Positions 38,494 through 47,517 of a stretch of DNA of 64,000 nt are shown in pieces (within the stretch, counting starts at the first letter, position 1; each line of letters begins with the position of its first letter). Made by a program: the position numbers and the translations under genes. The notes beneath the pieces were generated by a model. It ran no database searches, had not been told where the DNA came from, and worked only from the letters and a program-made list of their open reading frames with translations. Source of the stretch: Candidatus Petromonas tenebris (GTDB taxonomy: Bacteria > Bacillota > Clostridia > Peptostreptococcales > Caminicellaceae); NCBI GenBank assembly GCA_014236755.1, contig JACCKY010000017.1, positions 1 through 64,000 on the forward strand, in the 5' to 3' direction.

Positions 38494-39066
38494 ATGAAAG
38501 ATGTTTTAGTGTTAAGGGATTTACAACAAATAAAAGCTATTTCGCATCCATATAGAATAGAGATACTTGAAGCCTTTGAGGATTCAGCTGCAACGGCTAA
38601 GCAAATTGCAGATAAGTTAGGTGAACCTCACGCAAAGGTTAATTATCACATCAAGACCTTATTAAAAGTAGAGATTTTAGAGTTGGTTGAAGAGAAAGTT
38701 AAATTAGGGATTGTGGAAAAATATTACATACCTGCTGCCAGAACCTTTGTTATAGATAGAAATATTTTAAATACCATCGAAAAGAATGTAGCTGAATCTA
38801 TTAATCAAGCCTCAATATCTATATTTGAGAATATTTCCAAGGACTTTTATAAAGCGATAGAAGCTGCCAATGATAAGGAGCATCCTAAAAAAATGCTTCA
38901 TTACAATGATTACTATCTTACCCTCGACGAGGTAAAAGAACTTCACGATAAACTTAAATCTGTTATGCAGGAGTTTTTACAGGGTAAAAAAGATAAAAAC
39001 CGCGAAAATGTAAAAAAATATTCAATATCTTCTCTTATTATTCCAAGAGTAAAAACTAAAAAATAA
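38494..39066 (+). CDS. ArsR-like winged-helix regulator
   Basis: A 190-residue protein with an N-terminal winged helix (QIKAISHPYRIEILEAF, AKQIADKLGEPHAKVNYHIKTL). The C-terminal ~110 residues are helical, as in regulators that dimerise through a long tail. There is no obvious metal-binding Cys set, so it is not a classical ArsR metal sensor. AAGGAG precedes the ATG. The target is unknown; it may control itself or the endonuclease IV gene downstream. Confidence 0.82.
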   Translation: MKDVLVLRDLQQIKAISHPYRIEILEAFEDSAATAKQIADKLGEPHAKVNYHIKTLLKVEILELVEEKVKLGIVEKYYIPAARTFVIDRNILNTIEKNVAESINQASISIFENISKDFYKAIEAANDKEHPKKMLHYNDYYLTLDEVKELHDKLKSVMQEFLQGKKDKNRENVKKYSISSLIIPRVKTKK

Positions 39067-39089
39067 AGATAAGCATTTTAAGTTTATAG

Positions 39090-39125
39090 TAAGCTGATGA
39101 AATAATATGCATCAGCTTATTTGTA
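39090..39125 (+). terminator. Terminator after the ArsR-like gene
   Basis: TAAGCTGATG pairs with CATCAGCTTA over a ten-base loop, followed by TTTGT. Confidence 0.75.
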
Positions 39126-39249
39126 TGCAAGAAATGACTATATTAAAGTATAAAATGTATTTCATAAAAAAGAATATAAAACTTTCAAGTTTTAAAACTT
39201 ATTAAAAGGGTATCTAACAATAATGGAATAATTTTGAGGAGTTGAGACA

Positions 39250-40083
39250 ATGTATATAGGATGCCATTTGTCAATATCAAAAGGTTTTGAAGCTGCAGTT
39301 AAACAAGCTATTGAAATAGGAGGAAATACTTTTCAATTCTTCACCAGAAATCCTAGGGGAGGGAATGTAAAAAAGCTAGACCTTAAGGATTTGCAAAAGG
39401 CCGACCAGCTATGTAAAGAGCATAACTTCGCCTCACTTTTGGCACATGCGCCCTATACCTATAACTTTGCTTCGGATAAGGATAAAGCATGGGGTTTTGC
39501 AAAATATAGACTTAGAGATGATTTGGATAGACTCCAACATTTAGATAGCTGCAAATATTTAGTAATGCATCCTGGGAATCATGTGAAAAGAGGTATGGAG
39601 TTCGGCATAGAAAGAATATCCGAAGGAATTAATGAAGTTTTGCAGGGCGATGAAAATACTATGATTTTATTGGAAACAATGTCAGGAAAAGGTACTGAAG
39701 TAGGCTATAAGTTTGAACAGTTAAAGGAAATAATTAATAGAATTGAGTACAAAGAACTAATAGGGGTCTGTTTTGATACGTGCCATACCTATTCGGCTGG
39801 ATATGACATAGTCAATGATTTAGACGGAGTACTGAATGAGTTTGATCAGATAATAGGACTTGATAAATTGAAGGCTATACATTTAAATGATAGCAACCAT
39901 AAACTAGGTAGCGAAAAAGATAGACATGCACGTATCGGAGAAGGAACTCTAGGCTTAGATAATATCTTGGATTTTATCAATCATCCGAAGGTCCAAGGTA
40001 TTCCGTTGTTCTTGGAGACTCCCAATGAATTAGACGGATATGCTAAGGAAATAAAAGTTTTAAAATATGGATATTCTTTGTAA
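39250..40083 (+). CDS. nfo: Endonuclease IV (AP endonuclease)
   Basis: A 277-residue TIM-barrel enzyme with three zinc ions that cuts DNA 5' of abasic sites in base excision repair. The metal ligands are in YLVMHPGNH, LLETMSGKGTE, VCFDTCHTYSAGYD, IHLNDS and RHARIGEG. The start MYIGCHLSISKGFE is standard, with TGAGGAG before it. It stands alone between terminators. Confidence 0.96.
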   Translation: MYIGCHLSISKGFEAAVKQAIEIGGNTFQFFTRNPRGGNVKKLDLKDLQKADQLCKEHNFASLLAHAPYTYNFASDKDKAWGFAKYRLRDDLDRLQHLDSCKYLVMHPGNHVKRGMEFGIERISEGINEVLQGDENTMILLETMSGKGTEVGYKFEQLKEIINRIEYKELIGVCFDTCHTYSAGYDIVNDLDGVLNEFDQIIGLDKLKAIHLNDSNHKLGSEKDRHARIGEGTLGLDNILDFINHPKVQGIPLFLETPNELDGYAKEIKVLKYGYSL

Positions 40084-40085
40084 AA

Positions 40086-40118
40086 AAGGGTAAACTTTAA
40101 AGGTTTGCCCTTTCTTAC
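40086..40118 (+). terminator. Terminator after nfo
   Basis: AAGGGTAAAC pairs with GTTTGCCCTT across a short loop, followed by TCTT. Confidence 0.7.
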
Positions 40119-40216
40119 TTAAAGTATGGAAGTATCGCTAAGTAATAAAAAGTATTTTTGCTCTCCATAATATTATTAATAACAAAAATTATAAATTGTT
40201 GTGGAGAGTGAGAGGA

Positions 40217-40954
40217 TTGAAGAGTTTAATTGCAGGAACTTTAGCTGGGTTATGCAGTGGTATAGGAACATTACCCTTATTATTTATAAATAGAATTTCA
40301 AAGGCTGTTGAAGATACGTTGCTTGGCTTTGCTGCGGGGATAATGATATTTGCAAGCTCTTTTAGTCTTATAAAGCCAGCACTTAAAAATAAGAATATAG
40401 TGCAAGTAATATTAGGCCTACTTTTGGGAGCCATTATTATGACCTTTATTGAAAAAACAGTTCCTCATATCCATTTAGAAAGATTAAGAGTTTTAAATTT
40501 CAAAGATGAAACAATGAAAAAAACCTACCTCTTATTAGCTGCAATAATAATTCACAGCATACCTGAAGGTCTTGCAATAGGTATAGGATTTGCTTCAGAA
40601 AGGGCTGGAATTGGACTTTCCTTAGCAATTGCAATAGGTATTCAAAATTTACCTGAAGGGTTGGTTGTATCAGCTCCTTTAATTCAGAAGGGATATTCAA
40701 AGTCAAAAGCAATTGCCTTTGGGTTTTTAGCGGGAATAGGAGAACCTACAGCTGCACTGATGGGAAGCATTTTAGGAAAGAAAGTTTATGGCTTTATGCC
40801 TTTAATTTTAAGTTTAGCAGCTGGTGCAATGTATTATGTAGTTTCACATGAGCTTATACCTGAAAGCCATTGTAGCGGACATCAATTAAAGGCTACCTAC
40901 GGAGTTATCTTTGGATTTATAGTTATGCTTATAATAGATTATATGGTAAAATAG
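40217..40954 (+). CDS. ZIP family metal transporter
   Basis: A membrane protein of about 245 residues with roughly eight helices. The ZIP metal site motifs are IIHSIPEGLAIGIGF and IGIQNLPEGLVVSAP in adjacent helices, with a later VSHELIPES. It likely imports zinc or another divalent cation. The start is uncertain: TTG 40217, GTG 40208 and TTG 40196 are all in frame, and GGAG at 40203 best fits 40217. The next gene begins 15 bases after the stop. Confidence 0.9.
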   Translation: MKSLIAGTLAGLCSGIGTLPLLFINRISKAVEDTLLGFAAGIMIFASSFSLIKPALKNKNIVQVILGLLLGAIIMTFIEKTVPHIHLERLRVLNFKDETMKKTYLLLAAIIIHSIPEGLAIGIGFASERAGIGLSLAIAIGIQNLPEGLVVSAPLIQKGYSKSKAIAFGFLAGIGEPTAALMGSILGKKVYGFMPLILSLAAGAMYYVVSHELIPESHCSGHQLKATYGVIFGFIVMLIIDYMVK

Positions 40955-40969
40955 CATAAGGTGAGATAA

Positions 40970-42085
40970 ATGAATTTAAAAGAAAAGACAATAAAGTATG
41001 CTAAAAGTATTGGAATAGATTTGATAGGATTTGTAAAGTCGGAAGTTTTTGAAGATTTGAGGGAGAGAATCAATAGCAGAAAAGAGAAGGATTACCTTTC
41101 GGGTTTTGAAGAAAAAGATATAGAGAAAAGAATTGATCCCCAGTTAACGATGAAGGATGCTAAAACTATCATAGTTGTGGGCGTACCTTATTATATTCAT
41201 GAAAATAACATAAATCATGATACCAATCCTGAATTTTACGGAAAAATATCAAGATCATCGTGGGGGAAGGACTATCATGTAGTTTTAAAAGAAAAAATGA
41301 AAAAATTGATGGAACTGATGCAGGAAGAGCTGGGTAAAATTAAGTACCGTTTTTTCGTAGATACAGGACCTTTAGTTGACAGACATCTTGCCTATAAAGC
41401 AGGTATTGGGTGGTATGGCAAAAATAACTGTATTATAACAGAAAATTATGGCTCGTGGGTATTTATAGGGTATATACTGTGCGATCTTGAAATTGAAACC
41501 GAAAATCATGAAGAAAATAGGTGTGCAAAGTGTAATAAATGTATAGATGCCTGTCCAACAGGTGCATTAATGGATAACTATGAGTATAATGCTAAAAGAT
41601 GTATATCCTTTTTGACACAGACGAAGGAAGACATAAGCTATCAGTTAAGAGAAAAGATGGGAAATAGCCTTTACGGTTGTGATGTATGTCAATTAGTATG
41701 TCCTCATAATGTAAATGTAGAAGGTGGATATGATGAGTTCTTTCCTGAAGAGCATAATTATAGACCTAACTTATTAGAGCTACTTCAGCTGTCCAATAAA
41801 CAATTTAAGAAAAAATATGGAGATATAGCCCTAGGATGGAGGGGAAATAAGGTACTTAAAAGAAATACGATCATTGCTTTGGGAAATTCAGGAGACATAA
41901 AAGTTTTAGATCATATAAAAAAATATCTGGAAGATAGTTCTCCCATGATTAGAAAATATGCTGCCTGGGCAGCTATCAGACTAGATAAAGTTAGAGGAAA
42001 AAAACTATTGGAGGAGCATTTAAAAAAGGAGAAGGATCCCCAAGTTATATCTGAAATTAAAAAACTATATAAGTATTATTTATAA
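40970..42085 (+). CDS. queG: Epoxyqueuosine reductase
   Basis: A 371-residue cobalamin and iron-sulfur enzyme performing the last step of queuosine synthesis in tRNA. Two 4Fe-4S motifs are visible: CAKCNKCIDACPTGAL and, together with CISF, CDVCQLVCPHN. The N-terminal part binds cobalamin. The tail (IRKYAAWAAIRLDK) is a HEAT-like repeat. Overlapping use of cobalamin gives a loose link to the B12 genes later in the window. AAGGTGAG precedes the ATG. Confidence 0.94.
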   Translation: MNLKEKTIKYAKSIGIDLIGFVKSEVFEDLRERINSRKEKDYLSGFEEKDIEKRIDPQLTMKDAKTIIVVGVPYYIHENNINHDTNPEFYGKISRSSWGKDYHVVLKEKMKKLMELMQEELGKIKYRFFVDTGPLVDRHLAYKAGIGWYGKNNCIITENYGSWVFIGYILCDLEIETENHEENRCAKCNKCIDACPTGALMDNYEYNAKRCISFLTQTKEDISYQLREKMGNSLYGCDVCQLVCPHNVNVEGGYDEFFPEEHNYRPNLLELLQLSNKQFKKKYGDIALGWRGNKVLKRNTIIALGNSGDIKVLDHIKKYLEDSSPMIRKYAAWAAIRLDKVRGKKLLEEHLKKEKDPQVISEIKKLYKYYL

Positions 42086-42095
42086 ATCTTTAGTT

Positions 42096-42128
42096 ATGCC
42101 TCGTTCATTTTGAACGGGGTTTTGTTTT
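42096..42128 (+). terminator. Terminator after queG
   Basis: CCTCGTTCA pairs with GAACGGGG across TTTT, followed by TTTTGTTTTT. Confidence 0.8.
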
Positions 42129-42214
42129 TAAAATTCCTCAATTTTCATGAAGCAAAGCATACTTTGGTGAATATTATATAAAATATAGGTTTGATTCAAC
42201 AAAGGGGGAATTTT

Positions 42215-44569
42215 GTGAGAAAGCATAATAAGTTAAACTACAGACAGCTAAAAAAATTTTATAATCCAAAACAATTTAAATTTAAGACGACAAAGGATCT
42301 TAAGGAGCTTAATGATATAATCGGTCAGGATAGGGCTATTAGAGCTATGGAGTTTGGACTTGATGTAAAAAATCCAAAGTATAACATGTTTTTAAGCGGA
42401 GTAAAAGGTACGGGGAAAACTAGCTATTGTATTTCAAAAGTAAAAGAAAGGGCAGTCTTGGAGGAAAGACCTGATGATTGGTGCTATGTATATAACTTTA
42501 AAGAACCAGATAAACCCAGATCGATCAATTTACCTGCAGGTATGGGAAAAACCTTTAGAGACGATATGGAATTACTCGTTCATGATCTAATAACTGAAAT
42601 TCCTAAAGCATTTATAAGTGAAGAGTATGTAAAGAACAAAAATGAAATTGTTAAGGAATATCAGAAAAAAAGAAGTGAATTACTTGATTACTTAATTGAA
42701 TACGGATACCAGTTAGAATTTGAAGTAAAAAACAATTCTACTGGATTAGTATTTATACCTATAAAGGATGGAGAAAATCTAAGTGATGAAGAATATGAAG
42801 AGCTCGATGAAGAGGAAAAGCAAAGATATGAAGAAAATGCTGAAATATTACAGATAAAAGCTTTAGAGTCTTTGAAAAAAATCAGAATACTGGAAAAAGA
42901 AGTTAAAAAGAAATTGATGGATTATCAAAAAATGACAGCACATTTTGTGATAAAGCCTATAATTGAGGTTTTAAAGGAAAGGTACAAAAATTATACAAAA
43001 ATTGTTGAGTATATTGAGGAAGTTAAAGAAAATATTATAGAAAATATATCAGATTTTGAATTAATAGCTGAGGAAGATGTACCAATTAATTTTGATATAA
43101 AGGAAATTGCTCCTAAATATTATGTAAATCTATTCATCGATAACGGTGACCAGAAGGGTGCTCCGGTAATAATAGAAAATAATCCAACATATATCAATTT
43201 AATAGGAACAGTTGAATATGAAAATGAAAAAGGAACTTTAAAAACAGACTTTACAATGATTAAATCCGGTGCCATCCATAAAGCAAACGGAGGGTATTTA
43301 ATTCTTCAAGCAGAACAGCTCTTAAGAGACATTCACTCTTGGACTGCTTTAAAGAGAGTATTGAATACAGGAAAAATAAAAATTGAAAGTCTAAGCCGTC
43401 AATTAGGGATTGCTAGTATAGCTACCTTAAGCCCGGAAGAAATACCGATTAATGTAAAGGTTATTTTAATAGGAAGCACCTATATTTATCATTTGTTGTA
43501 TAGTTATGATGATGATTTCCATAAGCTCTTTAAAATTAAAGTGGATTTTGACTCTGTCATGGAAAGTAATTTTGATAATGAGATGAAGATGGCTTGCTTT
43601 ATTAGCTCCTATTGCGAAAGTGAAGGGTTAAAGCATTTTGACAGAGAAGGTGTAATAAAAGTTTTGGAATACAGTAACAGATTGGCTGGCAGCCAAAAAA
43701 AAATGTCGACTCGTTTTAGTAAAATTATAGAAATTTTGGTTGAGGCAGATGTGTTTGCAAACTATGACAAAAGTAATATTATAACTGGGAAGCATGTAGA
43801 AAGAGCTATTTTCGAAAGGCAGTATAGAAGTAATAGAACCGAAGAAAGAATAGATGAAATGTATAAAGAAGGAAAGATAGTAATAGATATTAAAGGAAGT
43901 AGAGTAGGAAGGATAAATGGGCTCTCAGTACTGGATATGGGAGACTATGTTTTCGGAAAACCGAGCGTCATAACAGTATCCACCTATGCAGGGGATAAAG
44001 GAATTATCAATATTGAGAGAGAAGTAGAAATGAGTGGAAGTATCCATGACAAGGGAGTAATGATATTAGAAGGATATCTAAATGAAAAATTTTGTAAAAA
44101 AGGTCCCTTAGGGGTAACCTCTAAAATATGTTTTGAACAGTCCTATGGTGGAGTAGATGGTGACAGTGCATCCAGTACGGAACTGTATGGGATTTTATCT
44201 AGCATAGGAGATATTCCAATAAAACAAAGTATTGCAGTTACGGGCTCAGTAAACCAAAAAGGTGAAATACAGCCTGTAGGAGGTGTTACTGAAAAAATCG
44301 AAGGATTTTATAATATATGTAAATATTTAGGATTGACTGGTGACCAAGGAGTTATAATCCCTAAACAAAATATTGATGAGCTTGTGTTGAAGGATGAAGT
44401 AATAGATGCAGTTAAACAAGGGGAATTTCAGATATATTCTGTTTCAACCATAGAAGAAGGCATGGAAATATTGACCGATAAAAGCTTTAAGGAAGTTGAG
44501 AAGTTAGTAGAAAGAAAATTGGAAGAGTACAATCAGATTATGAAGAATAAAGAAAACCATGAAGAATGA
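42215..44569 (+). CDS. Lon-family ATP-dependent protease (LonB/LonC-like)
   Basis: A 784-residue protein with Walker A GTGKT at 65-69 and a C-terminal Lon protease domain. The catalytic dyad is S651 in VDGDSASSTEL and K694 in GVTEKIEGF. Between them lie a long coiled-coil insert (about 130-300) and a second AAA+ part (ANGGYLILQAEQLL). There is no Lon N-terminal substrate domain and no membrane helix. The GTG at 42215 is chosen because AAAGGGGG lies six bases upstream; the longer TTG frame at 42191 contains that site. Its substrates are unknown; related LonB proteins act in sporulation. Confidence 0.9.
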   Translation: MRKHNKLNYRQLKKFYNPKQFKFKTTKDLKELNDIIGQDRAIRAMEFGLDVKNPKYNMFLSGVKGTGKTSYCISKVKERAVLEERPDDWCYVYNFKEPDKPRSINLPAGMGKTFRDDMELLVHDLITEIPKAFISEEYVKNKNEIVKEYQKKRSELLDYLIEYGYQLEFEVKNNSTGLVFIPIKDGENLSDEEYEELDEEEKQRYEENAEILQIKALESLKKIRILEKEVKKKLMDYQKMTAHFVIKPIIEVLKERYKNYTKIVEYIEEVKENIIENISDFELIAEEDVPINFDIKEIAPKYYVNLFIDNGDQKGAPVIIENNPTYINLIGTVEYENEKGTLKTDFTMIKSGAIHKANGGYLILQAEQLLRDIHSWTALKRVLNTGKIKIESLSRQLGIASIATLSPEEIPINVKVILIGSTYIYHLLYSYDDDFHKLFKIKVDFDSVMESNFDNEMKMACFISSYCESEGLKHFDREGVIKVLEYSNRLAGSQKKMSTRFSKIIEILVEADVFANYDKSNIITGKHVERAIFERQYRSNRTEERIDEMYKEGKIVIDIKGSRVGRINGLSVLDMGDYVFGKPSVITVSTYAGDKGIINIEREVEMSGSIHDKGVMILEGYLNEKFCKKGPLGVTSKICFEQSYGGVDGDSASSTELYGILSSIGDIPIKQSIAVTGSVNQKGEIQPVGGVTEKIEGFYNICKYLGLTGDQGVIIPKQNIDELVLKDEVIDAVKQGEFQIYSVSTIEEGMEILTDKSFKEVEKLVERKLEEYNQIMKNKENHEE

Positions 44570-44576
44570 ATATCAT

Positions 44577-44620
44577 TTAAGTAGGCTGACATTAGATTAG
44601 TCTACTTAATATTTTTTACA
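44577..44620 (+). terminator. Terminator after the Lon-family gene
   Basis: TTAAGTAGGCT pairs with AGTCTACTTAA over a ten-base loop, followed by TATTTTTT. Confidence 0.8.
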
Positions 44621-44768
44621 AATAATATAAAAAGGAGATTTCATAGCATACTGGTAAAAACTATATTAATTTGACACAGTTACTTAACAACATTTATTTG
44701 TTAAATAATTTTAAGAAATTAAAAAAGGAAAATATTTTTTTTTGTAGTATACTTAACAATACGGAAGT

Positions 44769-44953
44769 AATTTAACTTGCCTCGCTAGTTCCTTATAGAT
44801 ATCCTTCAATAATCCTCTTCAGGCTTCGTAGAAGAGCTGTTTTAATAGAAAGGATTTAGAGGTAAAATAGCTCTTCAAAGTCGCTTCAGAGGAAACATTG
44901 AAGGATATTTAAAGCTATACTGTTAGAATAGCTAGCATAAGAGGTTAATTTAA
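44769..44953 (+). repeat. Palindromic repeat family B, copy B4
   Basis: A full copy of about 185 bases. TTTAACTTGCCTCGCTAGTT and GCTAGCATAAGAGGTTAA are the ends, ATATCCTTCAAT/ATTGAAGGATAT forms a perfect 12-base stem, and GAAGAGCTGTTTT/AAAATAGCTCTTC is the inner stem. The copy ends 37 bases before tdh. Apart from it, the 420-base gap holds only the terminator and AT-rich sequence. Confidence 0.92.
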
Positions 44954-44989
44954 GTATATTAAAATATAGATGATATAGGAGGAAAAAGA

Positions 44990-46039
44990 ATGGAAGGGAC
45001 TATGAAATGTGTAGTTAAAAATGAACCAAAGGTAGGAGCAGAGTTAACTTCAATAGAGATACCCAAAATAGGTCAAAATGAAATACTTGTAAAGGTCTTA
45101 GCAACTTCTATTTGTGGCACGGACTACCATATATACAGCTGGGATGCTTGGTCACAGAAAAGAATAAATCCTCCAAAGATAATGGGACACGAATTCGCAG
45201 GTGAAGTCGTTAAGGTAGGGGAAAAGGTTTCCAAGGTAAAAGTAGGTGATATAGTATCTGCTGAAACCCATATAGTTTGCGGCAAATGTGCTCTTTGTGT
45301 TACAGGACAGGCACATATATGTACCAGTACAAAAATATTAGGTGTTGATACCCATGGAACATTTGCTGAGTACGTTGCTATTCCAGAAGATAATGCATGG
45401 GTAAATGACCCGGCAATCCCGCCTGAATATCTTTGTATTCAGGAACCACTTGGAAATGCTGTACATACTGTTTTATCCGGAGATATTATTGGAAAGACTA
45501 TAGCCGTAGTAGGTTGTGGCCCCATAGGCATAATGGCTGTTGCCGTTGCAAAGGCCGTTGGAGCTGCCAAGGTAATAGCAATTGAAGTAAATGAATATAG
45601 ATTAAATCTGGCAAAGGAAATTGGAACAGATGTAGTTATAAATCCTCTAGAAGAAGATGTCGTAAAGAGAGTGCTAGAAGAAACCGACAGTTTAGGTGTA
45701 GATGTAGTAGCCGAGATGTCAGGAAATCCGAAGGCTATTCAACAGGCTTTAAAGTACATTAGACTAGGCGGAAGAATGGCCATGCTTGGAATACCAGCTG
45801 AAGATGTAAAACTTGATGTTGCCAACGGGATAATATTTAAAGGTATACAGATACACGGAATAGTTGGAAGAAAGATGTATGAAACATGGTATCAAGTCAA
45901 AGGACTGTTGGCATCAGGAAATTTAAATCTAGACAAAGTAATTACTCATAAACTGCCTTTAGAGGATTATGAAAAAGGTATGGAGCTGATGAAGAGCGGA
46001 AATTGCGGAAAAGTTGTATTATTTCCTAATATGAAGTAA
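44990..46039 (+). CDS. tdh: L-threonine 3-dehydrogenase
   Basis: A 349-residue zinc-dependent medium-chain dehydrogenase that oxidises threonine to 2-amino-3-ketobutyrate with NAD+. Catalytic zinc is bound by C42 in TSICGTDYHIY and by GHEFAGEV. The structural zinc loop is CGKCALCVTGQAHIC. The Rossmann motif is VVGCGPIGIMA. AGGAGG precedes the ATG. kbl follows 234 bases later with repeat C2 in between. Together they convert threonine to glycine and acetyl-CoA, a route suited to an amino-acid fermenter. Confidence 0.96.
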   Translation: MEGTMKCVVKNEPKVGAELTSIEIPKIGQNEILVKVLATSICGTDYHIYSWDAWSQKRINPPKIMGHEFAGEVVKVGEKVSKVKVGDIVSAETHIVCGKCALCVTGQAHICTSTKILGVDTHGTFAEYVAIPEDNAWVNDPAIPPEYLCIQEPLGNAVHTVLSGDIIGKTIAVVGCGPIGIMAVAVAKAVGAAKVIAIEVNEYRLNLAKEIGTDVVINPLEEDVVKRVLEETDSLGVDVVAEMSGNPKAIQQALKYIRLGGRMAMLGIPAEDVKLDVANGIIFKGIQIHGIVGRKMYETWYQVKGLLASGNLNLDKVITHKLPLEDYEKGMELMKSGNCGKVVLFPNMK

Positions 46040-46066
46040 ATAATTAAATAAGAAAACGCATACATC

Positions 46067-46172
46067 TATCTCACTTGATTATAGTACTCCCACTTGTACA
46101 AGTGGGATATAGAGTAAGGAAGTAAGATAAAGTCTCACAACAATTTAGTAGGAGATAAAAAACTCCTATTAA
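46067..46172 (-). repeat. Two-hairpin repeat family C, copy C2 (inverted relative to C1)
   Basis: Read on the minus strand this matches C1 along about 106 bases: the AGTAGGAG/CTCCTA hairpin, the spacer ACTTTATCTTACTTCCTTACT and the CCCACTT-GTAC-AAGTGGG hairpin. It lies between tdh and kbl and could affect how much kbl message is read through from tdh. Confidence 0.9.
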
Positions 46173-46273
46173 TTTATATTAGACTTTAAGTGTAAATTTA
46201 TATTAAAATTGATTTAAGGGAAGATAGATGATTGAATTCTTAACCTTAATACTTAATAGAAAGAGGGTTTTGC

Positions 46274-47464
46274 ATGTCAAATGTTCACGAATTAAAATTT
46301 TTAAAGGAAAAAATTGAGGAGTTAAAGGAACAAGGTGTTTATAGAAAACTTCCTATCTTGGAAACTGCAAACGAAGCGGAAATCATTTTAAATGGCAAAA
46401 AAGTAATTAACCTTTCCTCCAATAACTATCTTGGGTTTGCCAATCATCCGAGACTGAAGAAGGCTGCTATTGATGCTGTAGAAAAATATGGTGTAGGAGC
46501 AGGAGCCGTTAGAACAATAGTTGGAAACATGGATATCCATGAGGAAATGGAAAGAGTTTTAGCAGAGTTTAAAAGAGAAGAAGCAGTTATGGTTTTTCAG
46601 TCAGGGTTTAACTGTAATGCGGGAGCCATTCAAGCAATAACCGAAAAAGGGGATTTGATAGTTTCTGATGAGCTTAATCATGCCAGCATAATTGATGGAG
46701 CTAGACTTTCTAAGGCAGATAAAACGATTTACAAACATAATGATATGAATAACTTAGAAAAAGTACTAAAAGAGAATAGAGACAAATATAAGAACATACT
46801 CATAATCACTGACGGGGTTTTTAGTATGGAAGGAGACATTGCAAATCTACCTGATATAGTAAACTTAGCTGAAAAGTATGAAGCCATGACATACGTTGAT
46901 GATGCCCATGGCTCTGGGGTTTTGGGTGAGAATGGACGTGGAACGGTAGATCATTTTGGGCTTCACGGAAGAGTAGATTTTAGTATAGGTACACTTTCAA
47001 AGGCGATAGGTGTAGTCGGAGGTTACGTAGCCGGCAGCAAAACAATGCAGGATTGGCTGAGTCATAGAGGAAGACCGATATTGTTCAGTACATCATTACC
47101 TCCAGCAGCGGTAGGTGCTATCATAGAAGCGGTAAAAATGCTTATGGAATCCAGTGAATATACAGACAAATTGTGGTCAAATGCCAAATTTTTCAAAGAA
47201 AAACTTGGAAAGCTAGGATTCAATATAGGTAATAGCCAGACTCCTATCACTCCAGTTATTATTGGCGAAGAGGCCAAGACTATGGAATTCTCAAGAAAAC
47301 TTCTTGAAAATGGAGTATTCGTTTCAGGAATAGTATTCCCAACTGTACCAAGAGGAACAGGAAGGGTAAGATGTATGGTAACTGCAGGACATACAGAAGA
47401 ACAACTTGATAGAGCAGTAGGTGTTTTTGAAAAAGTAGGAAAAGAAATGGGTATACTTAAATAA
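46274..47464 (+). CDS. kbl: Glycine C-acetyltransferase (2-amino-3-ketobutyrate CoA ligase)
   Basis: A 396-residue PLP enzyme of the alpha-oxoamine synthase family. The Schiff-base Lys is K243 in [37 protein letters not shown] and [10 protein letters not shown] are family motifs. It cleaves 2-amino-3-ketobutyrate with CoA into glycine and acetyl-CoA, directly after Tdh. AGAGGG precedes the ATG. It is distinguished from BioF or HemA mainly by its neighbour tdh. Confidence 0.95.
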   Translation: MSNVHELKFLKEKIEELKEQGVYRKLPILETANEAEIILNGKKVINLSSNNYLGFANHPRLKKAAIDAVEKYGVGAGAVRTIVGNMDIHEEMERVLAEFKREEAVMVFQSGFNCNAGAIQAITEKGDLIVSDELNHASIIDGARLSKADKTIYKHNDMNNLEKVLKENRDKYKNILIITDGVFSMEGDIANLPDIVNLAEKYEAMTYVDDAHGSGVLGENGRGTVDHFGLHGRVDFSIGTLSKAIGVVGGYVAGSKTMQDWLSHRGRPILFSTSLPPAAVGAIIEAVKMLMESSEYTDKLWSNAKFFKEKLGKLGFNIGNSQTPITPVIIGEEAKTMEFSRKLLENGVFVSGIVFPTVPRGTGRVRCMVTAGHTEEQLDRAVGVFEKVGKEMGILK

Positions 47465-47478
47465 CGATACATAGGAAT

Positions 47479-47509
47479 AGGGCAGCTAAAATGCTGCTCT
47501 GTTTTTTAA
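47479..47509 (+). terminator. Terminator after kbl
   Basis: AGGGCAGC pairs with GCTGCTCT over TAAAAT and is followed by GTTTTTT. The second group II intron starts about nine bases downstream. Confidence 0.85.
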
Positions 47510-47517
47510 TTGTCTGC

